Shown here: one piece after another, positions 12,301 to 24,300 of the stretch
Layout: every line of letters starts with the position of its first letter
How positions within the stretch are numbered: the stretch's first letter is position 1
Position numbers and translations under genes: made by a program
The notes under the pieces: generated by a model
What the model was told of the DNA's origin: nothing
Database searches by the model: none
Seen by the model: the letters and a program-made list of their open reading frames with translations, nothing else
Source of the DNA: Limnoperna fortunei
Lineage: Eukaryota; Mollusca; Bivalvia; Mytilida; Modiolidae
Length of the DNA: 64,000 nt
Assembly (NCBI GenBank): GCA_944474755.1
Contig: OX104115.1
Span: 71,772,993-71,836,992, forward strand
Reading direction: 5' to 3'

Positions 12301-15300
12301 TTTTTACCAGATATTAATATACTTTTTTTTCTATGCAAAGTACAACAAAATACTCTCTTGCTTAAACCAAAATCATGTATTCTCATTATAACATTTATTT
12401 TGTTGCATCAACAAGGGGAAATAAATAATTTTACAATACTTAATTTTTGTCTGAGTAGACAATTAATAAAGCCACATTTACTAAATCCCTCAGTTTCCTT
12501 TCAAATATTGAGAAGAACGAGAATTTGTTAAGTCTTTGCTTATTTCCGTAGTATGTCTGTGGTATAATTGTTTTATAGAAAATTATGGGAAAAGGTTTCA
12601 TAATAAAGCTAATGAAAATACACAAAAATGTATTGGTTTACAGTACCACATTGCCCGTTTGAAAATGAAAGATAAAAATATCATGAATATACAGTCGAAC
12701 TTCGGTAGCTTGAACTCGGATGGCTCAACACCACCAATTTCTTGAACTGTTTTTAAACTCCTGTCATTTATTAAGGTCTTTCCCACTTACAGTGGGAAGA
12801 CCTTATTGTTTTTGTTCGGATTATTTTTCTTTTTTCTTTTTTTTTCTGCCAACTTCAAAATCAATCAGTTTAAAAACTACGGGAACTTTTGGGACAACTT
12901 TATGACATATTTTGGCTAAAAATTTCTGACTAGCGAAGCGGTATCCCTTGAATGTTTCATGGACTCCGCTTATCACAAAAACTCGCAAACCGTAAGTCGA
13001 AATCACAAAAGGTCTTCACCCTTTGTTGTCCTGTGACATGTCCTTAAAGAAAATCTCAAAGTCAAAGTTCAGAAGTGACCTCGACCTTAGGCCTCAAATC
13101 TTGTTATCATAACAACTCAAAAACTATAACAGATAGAAGAAGACAATAAATGGGAAAAATACTCCTCTCATCAAGACCCTCATTTGATACATTTGGTCCA
13201 AAACTGTGAGATGAACCGTTTTCGAGTTCGAGCCCGTTAATCAGTTTTTTGCATAAAACTTGAAAACGGTTAGAGATAATATAGTAAACATATAGGTTTA
13301 ATATAATCACCAAGTGAAGACCTTCAATTTGAGCCCATTTCCAAAGGTTACGGGTCAAGGTCATACCATAGCAACAAGGTAACCATTACAAAAAGTCCTT
13401 AGCAACTATATATTTTTTAAATCAGGATGATGTAATTTACTGAAATGTCATTTTACAACCGGATATGGCATTTCTTACAGGAACCTGGGAAACACCTTTC
13501 TAATTGTTCTTGAATGAAGCGAATAATGAAATCAAAACAAAAAATTCCAATTAAAAATCATTGACTACTTTTGTTGACATTTGTGGTTTAATTTATATTA
13601 AAAAAACAATTGTTCTTGAACAGTTAGCCCTATCTTTTCTATATATGTTTGTACAAAAAAACCCTGGTTTTTCTCGAAAACCCAAACTCATTTATAGGTC
13701 CCTTTGACAGTAAAATCATGCAAGTCTACATCAATAAGGAACTAAAATCATAAGCGTCGGTGTAAGTAATTAACATCAGGTACAAAGGACGTTGGTAACA
13801 GAAGCCATAACAATTAGTACAGGTATGTCAATTTACACAAAAAAGCAGATAATAATTATGTCATGACTGGTGATAAGTTTTAACAGGCAAATAGATGATA
13901 ATTGTTTTTAATTAAAAATATTTATGGTACCAAGCGAATTATGAAATCAAAACAAAAAATTCTAATTAAAAATCATTTACTACTTTTGTTGACATTTGTG
14001 GTTTAATTTATATTAAAAACCAATTTAAAATTTAAAATAATTTTAAAAAACGTGTCAGCAGGAAATACTGTCGAAATTATTTACTTAATTTAACTTTGAT
14101 GGCAAATCAAAACTGGTTTTTGCACCATCAATGGAAGTAAATAATAACTGATGTTGAAATTTCACAAAATAACACCAAAAATAACTATTCGTGTCAAAAG
14201 TCATAAAATAACATCTACATACATTTCATACATTTAAAACAAATTTTAGTTTCCAAACAGTCCGCATGTAGGAAATTGACAAGCGACCTTAAAACAAAAA
14301 CTGTCACGGTACAGAACAGAACAAATTTCTGGAATTTGTCCAACTTAGGTGGCTCGAACTGGTTTTGGCGACCCCAGTGAGTTTGAGTTATCAAAGTCCT
14401 ACTGTAGCTAAATTCCTTACCTCGTGTCAAAACTTTACTTTTTATCCCTCTATGGAATAACTGGAAAGTGCTCTTGCCATTTTCTTTTCATCACATTTGA
14501 TCGTGCATTAGCGTAATTACAGGCCATGCTCTATGATTCTAAATTGTTTGCATCATTTTTGAAATAATGCAAGAAAGAATATTGACACACAACTCAGCAT
14601 ATGACCATTTCAATTTTTTACAAAAAAATCTTTGCCATTTTAATGACTTATTGATAATCTACATGTAGTGTTCATCATGGAAAATGTCATTGTTTTTTTT
14701 TCCTTTCAGCCTTGACCTTTCACCCTGGCATGTCTGTAGTAAATGTAGAGATTCAGATATTATATGACACAATAACAGAGAACACGGAGAAATTTACTAT
14801 TCATTTAGGCAGGGATAAATACCATGTTGCTAAAATAAAGGTAGTTATTGGTCCTAACATTGAAAACTTTGGATGAATGATTCAGTTGTATGTTACTTTT
14901 ATTAAGACAAATGTGTCATTGTGTTGTTTGATAATCATACTTACCGTCAAAGTGATTTTTTACTATAAAATTGTGTTGACATTTTCTACATGCAAAGTTA
15001 GATTACAATTAAATGACTCCGCATGTACAGCACAATGGGAAACAATAGTGAATTATCTCTTCCTGAAAATTACCAGATGGCACCGCTGTTCCCGGTCCAG
15101 CGTCTTTATGTTTACAAACTGATGAATGTGCGTAACGCTATTGACAATTGAATCTTACTCTGATAAATACGCGAATTTAACAATTTCTGCTTTGAAAGAA
15201 GGATGATCAAGAATTAAAAAATAGAAATGCAAAACTTTCTGGAATAAAAATGAGTTAATTGAAAAGTTTGTAATTTAATTAATCTTCTTTCGTAATATTA

Positions 15301-18300
15301 CTAAAATATGCATTCTGCGTTTCACATCGCCGTTTCATCATGTTCCTTAAGAAAACAAAAAACGATTATTTATAATAAACTAGCAATATTTTCTTACAAA
15401 AAATATTTTCTCTTTCAATTAATATATTTATAAGAAAGCATTTTTTAAAATCTGGTTACAATGCCAATGTTACTCCACTGCCGCTGTATGTGTCGTCCAT
15501 TTCGATGTTAGAAAGGTTGAAGCAAAATATTTCTATGCCGTGAAAAAAATACCAAAAAGTATTTCAGTGCTGATGAAATATCAATTACTCGGAAATAATG
15601 GTAAAGAATTAAATTCCTACAGTATAAACATGTATGCTCTCGTACAGATAAGAAAAGGGGGGGGCACTTTGCGCGAACTGTATGTCAAATCTGTTGTAAA
15701 ACGATAATAAATGTATTTCTTTTTTATGGCCGCGAGAAAGATCTTTAATGTTTTGTTTTGAAGAATTAATATTGTTTTTTTCTTCTTTTTGAGTTTACAA
15801 ACGCTGATATTACATTATAACCGGAAATTAATATGGACCGGCTACCACGGCGCCACCTGAACACGGGCGATAACTCACTACTTTTCGTCATTGTCTTTTA
15901 ACGATTCACCTGAGGTTCATGCAAATTCAAGAACACAATAAAAGCTAAATTAAAAACCTATGGCCTGATATGAAAGTAATTTGCCAAATATTATGCACAT
16001 ATGTAAACTCATCACCTGCTGCATGAATGTTATGTAAAGCTTTGTTAAAGCAGTTGTTTCCAATAGATATCTCATGCTCATAAAGTGTTTCATATTGTAT
16101 GCCTTTAGATTTATAAATGTAAGCATTTGGTTGGAAATAAAAAATAATTCAAAATTATTTTAAGCCTGACATTTTGAGGCACTATTATTCATAAAAAAAT
16201 ACTATTAGTTATTTTATTGACCAGTAAAAACAAGTTTTACTGTGAAAGTATTCTCCCTGATGATACCCTTGCTCTATCACTGAAAATAAATCTGGCCATA
16301 TGACTTGATTATACAAAGGCATTGTCAAAATTTCAGTATTGTATCATTTATTATTTTTAAGGAAAATGTGAATAAAAATGGTTATTGATATACACACATA
16401 CTGACACACATACAAACACATAAAAAGAGAGAGTGAAACAGTATACCCCTATACCATACGGAATGTTGGGGTATAACAAGTTGTGATCTAATGCTTCCTG
16501 AGATACCCCACTCTATAACTTCAGAGAGGTCTAAAAGTACACAATATGGTATGATGACAAAATTCAGTAATGTATCATTTATCATTGCTGAAAAATATTG
16601 ACGAAAAATGGTTATGGATGGATGCACACACTTACTCAAGCACAGCTTTATAGGGAAGGGGATATGATAAAAATCTAACAAAATTGAAGAGATAACTGCA
16701 TTCTCAGTATTTAAACATTTGCAGCCTTCACTCATTTAAGACTAGACTGTAAACATACATGTGATCATCAATTCATAGACTAATGCAGGCAATACTTAAA
16801 ATACAATAAATGTGTTCTCTGTTCTAATGCAACTGAAAAATATGTTGTAAAATTAAGATTTTTAATTGCTAAAAATACCTTAATATTTTCAGTGTTGTCT
16901 AATCAGTAGCATCTTTATAATCAGTTATGCATTTGTTTGTTTGAATGGGATTTTACTCTACTGTACCATGACATCCAGTTTTCATTGGGATAGGAAGCTG
17001 GAGTACATAGTGAAAACCCTGGACCTTGGACAGGAAAACTGTTTTTCTCAATTAAGGCTTGATTCGAGCTAACCCTGTGCAAAGTCATACTCTCAAGGTT
17101 GCAACCTTGGTGTGGACACATTGGTGATCAATAGTAGCTTACTGACTATCTTAACCCACTTGGCCATTGAGTCCTTCTGTTTCAAATAAGAATTGAATCC
17201 ATTCTTTTAAAGTTTTGTTGAATGAAAGCCTTGACCGAAGCACATTTTCATCATGAAATGCGGTTGCTGGAAAATGTGCTTCGGTCAACGCTTTCATATG
17301 TCAATGAAACTTCAATTCAATTTACATTTTATTTCATTTACAAAAATGATGGGGTCCTGATTTAAATCCTGCATAAAGTATGTTTGTTGATTTAAATTAC
17401 CGGTACTCTGCGTTGTTTTTTTACTGTAGATGCGGTAAAGAAGTGCATGCTCTTCATGGTTACCAGTTTCATTGAGAAAAGCAAAGAATGATTCTTTGTC
17501 ATCTGTAACATTTTGAACCAATAGAAATCTAAGATATTGTTAAATGACATGCGTAATGTAAATATTATAATGTAGTTATACCCCCCCGCAAACTAGTTTC
17601 GGGGGGTATATAGGAATCACCCTGTCTGTCCGTCTGTCCACATCCCTTGTAAGCGCTTCTCCTCCTAAACCGTTTGACAGATTTTGATGAAACTTTACAT
17701 GAAGGAAGTACATCATATGTAGATGTGCTTGAAGAATTTTCGTCGCTGTCGGATATTATTCAGGGGAGATAATTGGACTTAGACTTTTAAAATATAGTAT
17801 TCAGTGCGGGACCTCGTAAGCACAACTCCTCCTAAACTGTTAGACAGATTTTGATGAAACTTTACATGAAGGAGGTACATCATATGTAGATATGCATGAA
17901 GAATTTTCGTCGCTGTCGGATATTATTCAGGGGAGATAATTGGACTTACACTTTTAAAATATAGTATTCAGTGCTGGACCTCGTAAGCGCAACTCCTCCT
18001 AAACCGTTTGACAAATTTTGATGAAACTTTACATGAAGGAAGTACATCATATGTAGATGTGCATGAAGAATTTTCGTCGCTGTCTGATATTATTCAGGGG
18101 AGATAATTGGACTTGAAGCGAAGCGGGGGTATCCCTTTGTGAGCGTGTCCACACTTGTTTGTTCTTTTTTTATCATAGAATTCCAATGCAAATGTATACA
18201 TAGAGGAAAACAGTAAAATGGCTGATGTGGTTTTCCCATCCAAACCGGTGGTTGTCTCATTAAAGGATTATGATGATGTGTCGTCTGCTGATGGAAGAAT

Positions 18301-21300
18301 TATCAATGGCTATCCTGTGATTTGTGTCACTGTAAGTGTATGTAACATTACTTGTGATGAAAGGCATTGACAGAGCTTGACATTTTCACTAGCTAATGGG
18401 TGAATAGGAGGCAAGCAAATTTTGACCATTCATAAAATCTTGGTATAAATGTGCTGATCTTACTAAAATATTATTTGCCTTAAATAATCATAGATTTTTA
18501 ATATATTTAAATTTTATTTTAATTTTGTTTCCATGGGGTTCGTACAAGTATGCATCATATGGTCAATGTTTGCTTGACCGCAATAATGTACTCCCCTTTT
18601 CCGTTTTGAAATGTATGCAATAAATGTCAACATTTTGTCTTTTTGAACAAACTAGTATTGACAGGGCTCACCACACTGGGCGAAGTGGGAGACAAAGTTG
18701 CCCTACTGGGACCTGAAGTCGCCCCACGGCGCCTCAAAAGCGAAGTCGAAGTCGCCCGGTTATTTCCCTCAAGTCGCCTGATGGTTCACAGAAGATACTT
18801 GTATATGATCTGGTCCAAATAATTCACTCAGACTACCAATTTATCAGTAAATGTGTAATTCCAATAAAAAACGGCAAACAATATGCGTATTTAACATTTT
18901 TTCAAAGGATTTACGTCTTTTAACTGGATTACGCGCCATTTGTTTATTTACCGGATGTGACTAATTTCCGGAAGTGAACAACGAAGAAAAGTAAAGTACA
19001 ACGGCCCATAATGAAAAATCGTAATTTTTTTGATAAAAAAACACTTTCAATTGGTTTCAAACTTAAGTTCTTTCAAAGTGTATTTTATTTTAACAATTAT
19101 CTTTGATAAATATATGAGCTGCACTGGAAAGAATAAAGATGTATAGTAATTATTGACATCATGATAAGTTCTGTATATGGGTGTCCCATGAAGCAATTTT
19201 GATCAGCACAACTTTGTCCAAATGGAAGTGTGCTGAACAGAAGAAATATTTTCTGGGTTTAATGTTATTTCTATCTATCTTCTTTGAAAATTTTGCTCAG
19301 ATAAACATGGCATGTTCATAACAAACTGTTAGAAATATTATGATGTATACAAGAACTTCATGAATGATGTTTATTCCTACACCTATACAAATATTATAAG
19401 TTGATCTATTTTTTATTTGTGAATACCTTGTATGGCTACAAGTACTGAAGTAGATAGAAAAATAGTCACTATATCTGGTGCCTTTTTTCATTGATTTTAT
19501 AATGATAAAGATTATGCACTGTTTGATATTGCATACCATGAATACTAATGAAAAAGAATTAGAGAAAAACTGAATCTAAGTGTGTTATGGTTTAAAAACA
19601 CAAGAGAAATAATCCTGGAAATCCACAATTATAAAAAAATGATGTAAATAATGAAAAATATATGTAACTACTGCGAAAATTAATTATTTGTACTGTCCCC
19701 CTGACTTCTCCCTAATGTTTCCCTGAAGTCTCCCTATCAGGGCCTCACTTCTACCTGTTTGGCTGCCAAGGAGAAGTCACTTCTCCCTACTTTTTTAGAG
19801 TGTGGTGACCCCTGTATTGACATTCTTTACTTGTGAAGTCATCATTTCAGACTTAACAGATATTTGACAAATAAGACAAAACAGCTAGCAAATTATCTAA
19901 TTTATTGATCACAAAACAGAAATTTGATGAAAATCCTCAAGAATTCCAAATGCAGATTCTGCAATTCTAAATACAAATAATTTGAGTTGAATCTGGGTCA
20001 GATATTGACAAAAAAGTAACAATGGTCAATGTAACACTGGGTAATATAAAAGTTATAAAAGCAGGTACGACCTTGTTCAAAGCAAATCAGTTGGCTGTTT
20101 TGGTTATAAAATTTGTTGACATAACTTTTTATATATCTGTCTATAAGTTTATTAAAGAATCATGTTAGAATAGTACCAAAGTACTGCATATAACACAATA
20201 ACAAAATGGCAACCGCCAGTGACAACAATCAACAGGTAGAAAAAAACTACCGAGTCTGTACAGTTTCGAACTAAGATTAAAAGAAAAAGACCATGCACAA
20301 TACATATCTTTTAAAATAAGTAGTTAAAGACCAAATAATTTATGATGATGTTAAGAAGGATATGACCATAGATTATATAATACCATCACAAGCATGTATG
20401 TATGGTATAAGTCATGCATGTTTTGAAAGCTATCGTTTTTGTTTTTGTTTTAATCAACTTTAATCTGATGCAGAAAAATAGAAAACTGAAAAAAATTTAA
20501 AAACCACAAAAATGTTGTACATTTTAGTCATGTAATCCAAGACATCCAGATTACACTAGGACTGGATCTTTGTGTAGAGATCAGGGAATTAACGACACCC
20601 TTACAAAGTATCAATGGCAGGTGGGAGCACCTACTTCTAAAGATGGTGTTGCTAGTTCGCTCCAGGATATTGCTTCAACAACATTTTTTGCATCAACAAG
20701 GGGAATAACTCTGGATAGTGTTTATTTCAACAGTGGTTTGTGTAGTTTTTATTTAATTAAAACATTTCATAAACAAACATTAAATATGTTTTGCTTGTGA
20801 GGAATTTTAAAATCCAAGTTACATACAGGTCATTATATTTTTAATTTTTAAGAAATTTTAAATTAGCTGCAAGGAAATTAACATAAAATTATGAAGCAAA
20901 AAAGAAAATGGTTGGATGTTGGTTTAAGTAGTTTTGGCACAATAAATTGTACTGATGATAACGAAACAAAAATAATGATAACCTAAAGTATTTAGTTACA
21001 ATCAATTAAAAACATTAGAACTATTTTTATGCTATTCTTAGATGGGTAATTAGTTGAAATATGTATCTTGCATATATTTGTGTGGGCTGCAGTCATGCAT
21101 TTCCCCTATCCTCACCAAATATAAAATACAAAAGTTATATTTTTTTACAACACTCTAATGCTGTTTTTATCCTGCTATTAAGAAATGCTTTCAAGTTTTT
21201 TTTATAATAAAACTGTGGTTTTTTTAATACATTTGATCCCAAAAGTACCCCAAGTCAAATTTCACCATCAAAATTTCCTGATTGTCAGTATTTTGCAAGA

Positions 21301-24300
21301 CTATTATTAGTTGATTGTGACATGTTGTAACCAATCAGAATTTATATTGTGGGTGTGGCTAAATATACATAAAATGTACATGTTAAAAAATACAGATCAG
21401 TTGTATATGACACCTTGTATTTGTCTAATAAAGGGGTGATTGCAGGATAAATACTGTTACATACTGTTTGAATAACATTACTGATTTGTAGACGCTTGAA
21501 ACATAAATGAAACATTTGATTAAGACTGGAATTTCCTACTACTTACAGGAAGTAGAATTAGATGTATTGCTCGAGCAGTGAATGTACGAGGAGAACCAGG
21601 ACTTCCCTTTCCTAGTGATATAGTAAAGGTTAGTGGCAAGGATGGAATATGCCCTGCCAGAGAAATCAACACTATAGGAGCTGAACCATTTACTGCTAAA
21701 CTCAAATATTTAGGTACATTGTTAAATAGGGTGTTAGATTGGTAATAATATGGAGTAGGCATTGCCAAAATGCGAGCACAGACAATATAATCCTTTATTA
21801 TCAGTATATAATGTGCATTCATAATTGATGTGACTTCGGAACACCCTAAAAGTGCCTCTAAATTCCAATGGTCAAGTGACATCTTTCTTGTAATAGTGAC
21901 ATCACATGAAATGTCAGTTTTTAAAGATCAGTTTAGAGATTGAAAAAAAATAGTATGAAATTTTTGTTGTTAATTTTATTCCAGATTAAAAAAATCAATA
22001 TCAGCATTAAGCAGATTTTGATCATGTGATTTCATTTTGATCACATGACACGTAATTTCTGTAGAGCTTACCGCTCTTCGCTGTCGCTGCCTGCTATACA
22101 TTTAATATTTGTTACCATAAGGGCAATGAGTTTATTTTAATTAATCAGTCATGTGCGTCCAATACTAGATGTAATCAGTGTGTACTCCTAAAACAGATTT
22201 TAATATTTGTACTTATACTTTAAACAACTTGTAGCTTTTTTTTGTAAATATTGCAAATATGGTTATTTGTATGATTTCCATATCAAAACGTTTAGGGTAA
22301 TGGTAATAGTGTGACACAGACACAGAGATCTTTCATGCCTATTAAATACATATACAAGGAGTGCAAAATGGGTAAATACATGTATTACCCGTCGTTGAAA
22401 ATATCCATGGTTACAGCTGAAATGTTTGGCTGGAAGAAATCATTTCATTTCACCATATTTAAGTTATTGTTAATCATCTAAAGGAGGTTCTAGTTCAAAT
22501 TATATACAAATATTTTGTAGGTACAGAGTATGGCCAGGACAGTGGTAAAATGCTAATAACAGTTATAGTGCCACACCAGGATGGCATGTTACCAGTGGTT
22601 TCAACAACGCATCCGTCAAACTTTGAATATATTCTTAGTCCTGATGCCTTGAGACTGGGTCAACACCAGTGTTCTAATCTTCTGGACTATTCTGAATCTC
22701 ATCCTGCATCTGGGTTTGTCTCCAATAAAACGAGAAATCCTTTTATGATTGGTGAGGTAGAGCCATACCAGAACAGTGAAGAACTGAGAACACCAAAAAC
22801 TCTAAGGTTCTACAGGTATGTTAATGTCTGTTTTAACTGATACAGTAATTAAACAAGGCTGATATTTACAAGGTGACTCCATAGATTAAGCAGGTTTACA
22901 TGTTATCGAATTCTGTTATAAATCCTGCCCTTTGAAAAAGGGGTGAAAGTTCACATCCTTTAAAAAAAATATCCATATCAAAATGGTTAATGTGCTAATT
23001 TGTGTTATTCTGTAATGATGATAAATTTAAAATTCATCCTGTTATATTACAATGGTTGTAACTCCAAACTACTCAATAACCAGAACCAAATCTTATGGGG
23101 GCCTCGGTGGCCAAGTGGTTAAGGCAATTTGTTTACTATTGATTACATGGTCTGTCAACACTGAGATTGCTGGTTTTGATCCTCACTGCAGGCAGTGTGC
23201 GCTCGACTCCAATTTTATTTGACAAGGATTGCCAGTTTTCCTACCGAAGGTCCGGGGTTTTCTTCATGTACTCCAGCTTCCTCCCCCAATAAAAACTGGA
23301 TGCCATGATAAAGCTGAAAAATTGCTGAAAGTGGCGTAGAGCAATATTCAAATAAACAAACAAAAACCAAATCTTATGAAGAAGCACATTTGTTAAAAGG
23401 TCTTCCTATAATTGTAGTAATTTAGACTATGAAGCCTGCCAATGGAAGTTCCAGGGTGTGTTTAACATGACAACATTGGTCACAACTTGTGATGGACAGA
23501 TTGCAGCAGACGGGCAGGTAAGATAAACAGTAATAGCCTGAAAGTTAATTGATATTTAATTTTCTCCATAAAACTTAATCAGTCTCATGAAAACATAAAT
23601 AATTGCTGTTTGAGTACTTCTACACATGATGACTGAGGTGACCTGTCATAACTGTGATAATTTCTTTGAGCTAGCACAAGGAAACGAAAACTTTTCACTT
23701 ATATTTATAAGAGCACATTGCTTGTATTACTAAATGAAACCTATCATTTTGGTTTAGTGAACAAGAGATCTTAAACCTGTGCTAGCACTAGCATAAACAG
23801 ATCTTAAATGTGTGCTAGCTCTAAACAGATCTTAAACCTATGCTAGCACAAAACAGATCTTAAACCTGTGCTAGCACAAAACAGATGAAGCCCATCATCA
23901 TTGTCTTTTGAAGAGAAGATTCCAAATTATTATATAGATAGAGATGAAATATCGAATTTTCCGAGTGACAGAAATCACGGTAAATCACGTGAAAATTATC
24001 GTGTATTTTCACTCTCGGGGTTTTTCCCGCCAAAATTGCAGTTGGTTTTGTACTATACAGATATTCATCCGCCGTTCATAAAATTTAGGATTAAGCATTA
24101 AAATTTTACGAAAACAATTTTGATCTATATAATAAATAGGATAATCAATTGGACATCGTGAATATCCAAAATATGATCACTCGTGCCGCATAAAGCATCA
24201 GATTAAACTCGTGCGCAGAACAAGCTCCGCGCACTCGTTTAATCAGATGCGTTATGCGGTACTCGTGATCATATTTTGGATATTCACTCCGCGAAATTAA

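Larger units (their letters stand above)
12692..14404. mobile_element. Pogo/Tc1-mariner-like nonautonomous DNA element with TA flanks
   Basis: The left end CAGTCGAACTTCGGTAGCTT and the reverse complement of the right end (CAGTAGGACTTTGATAACTC) agree at most positions and continue into GAACTC/AAACTC. Both ends are flanked by TA (12690-12691 and 14405-14406), the usual Tc1/mariner target duplication. No transposase is recognisable in the 1.7 kb, which carries a hairpin-headed repeat (12773 onward) and a 95-bp direct repeat. Known: pogo/Tigger ends start CAG and insert at TA. Family placement is inferred. Confidence 0.7.

Noticed and set aside
14841..14876. Reading exon 9 on to the TGA at 14876 as an alternative gene end
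   Set aside because: The downstream exons continue the family order in phase 0 from the donor at 14841; a truncated form cannot be excluded but has no support here.
23097..23180. A tRNA gene (TGGCCAAGTGGTTAAGG head with box B-like element)
   Set aside because: It lacks a complete cloverleaf and is followed by the shared SINE body in 13 loci, so it is a SINE head.
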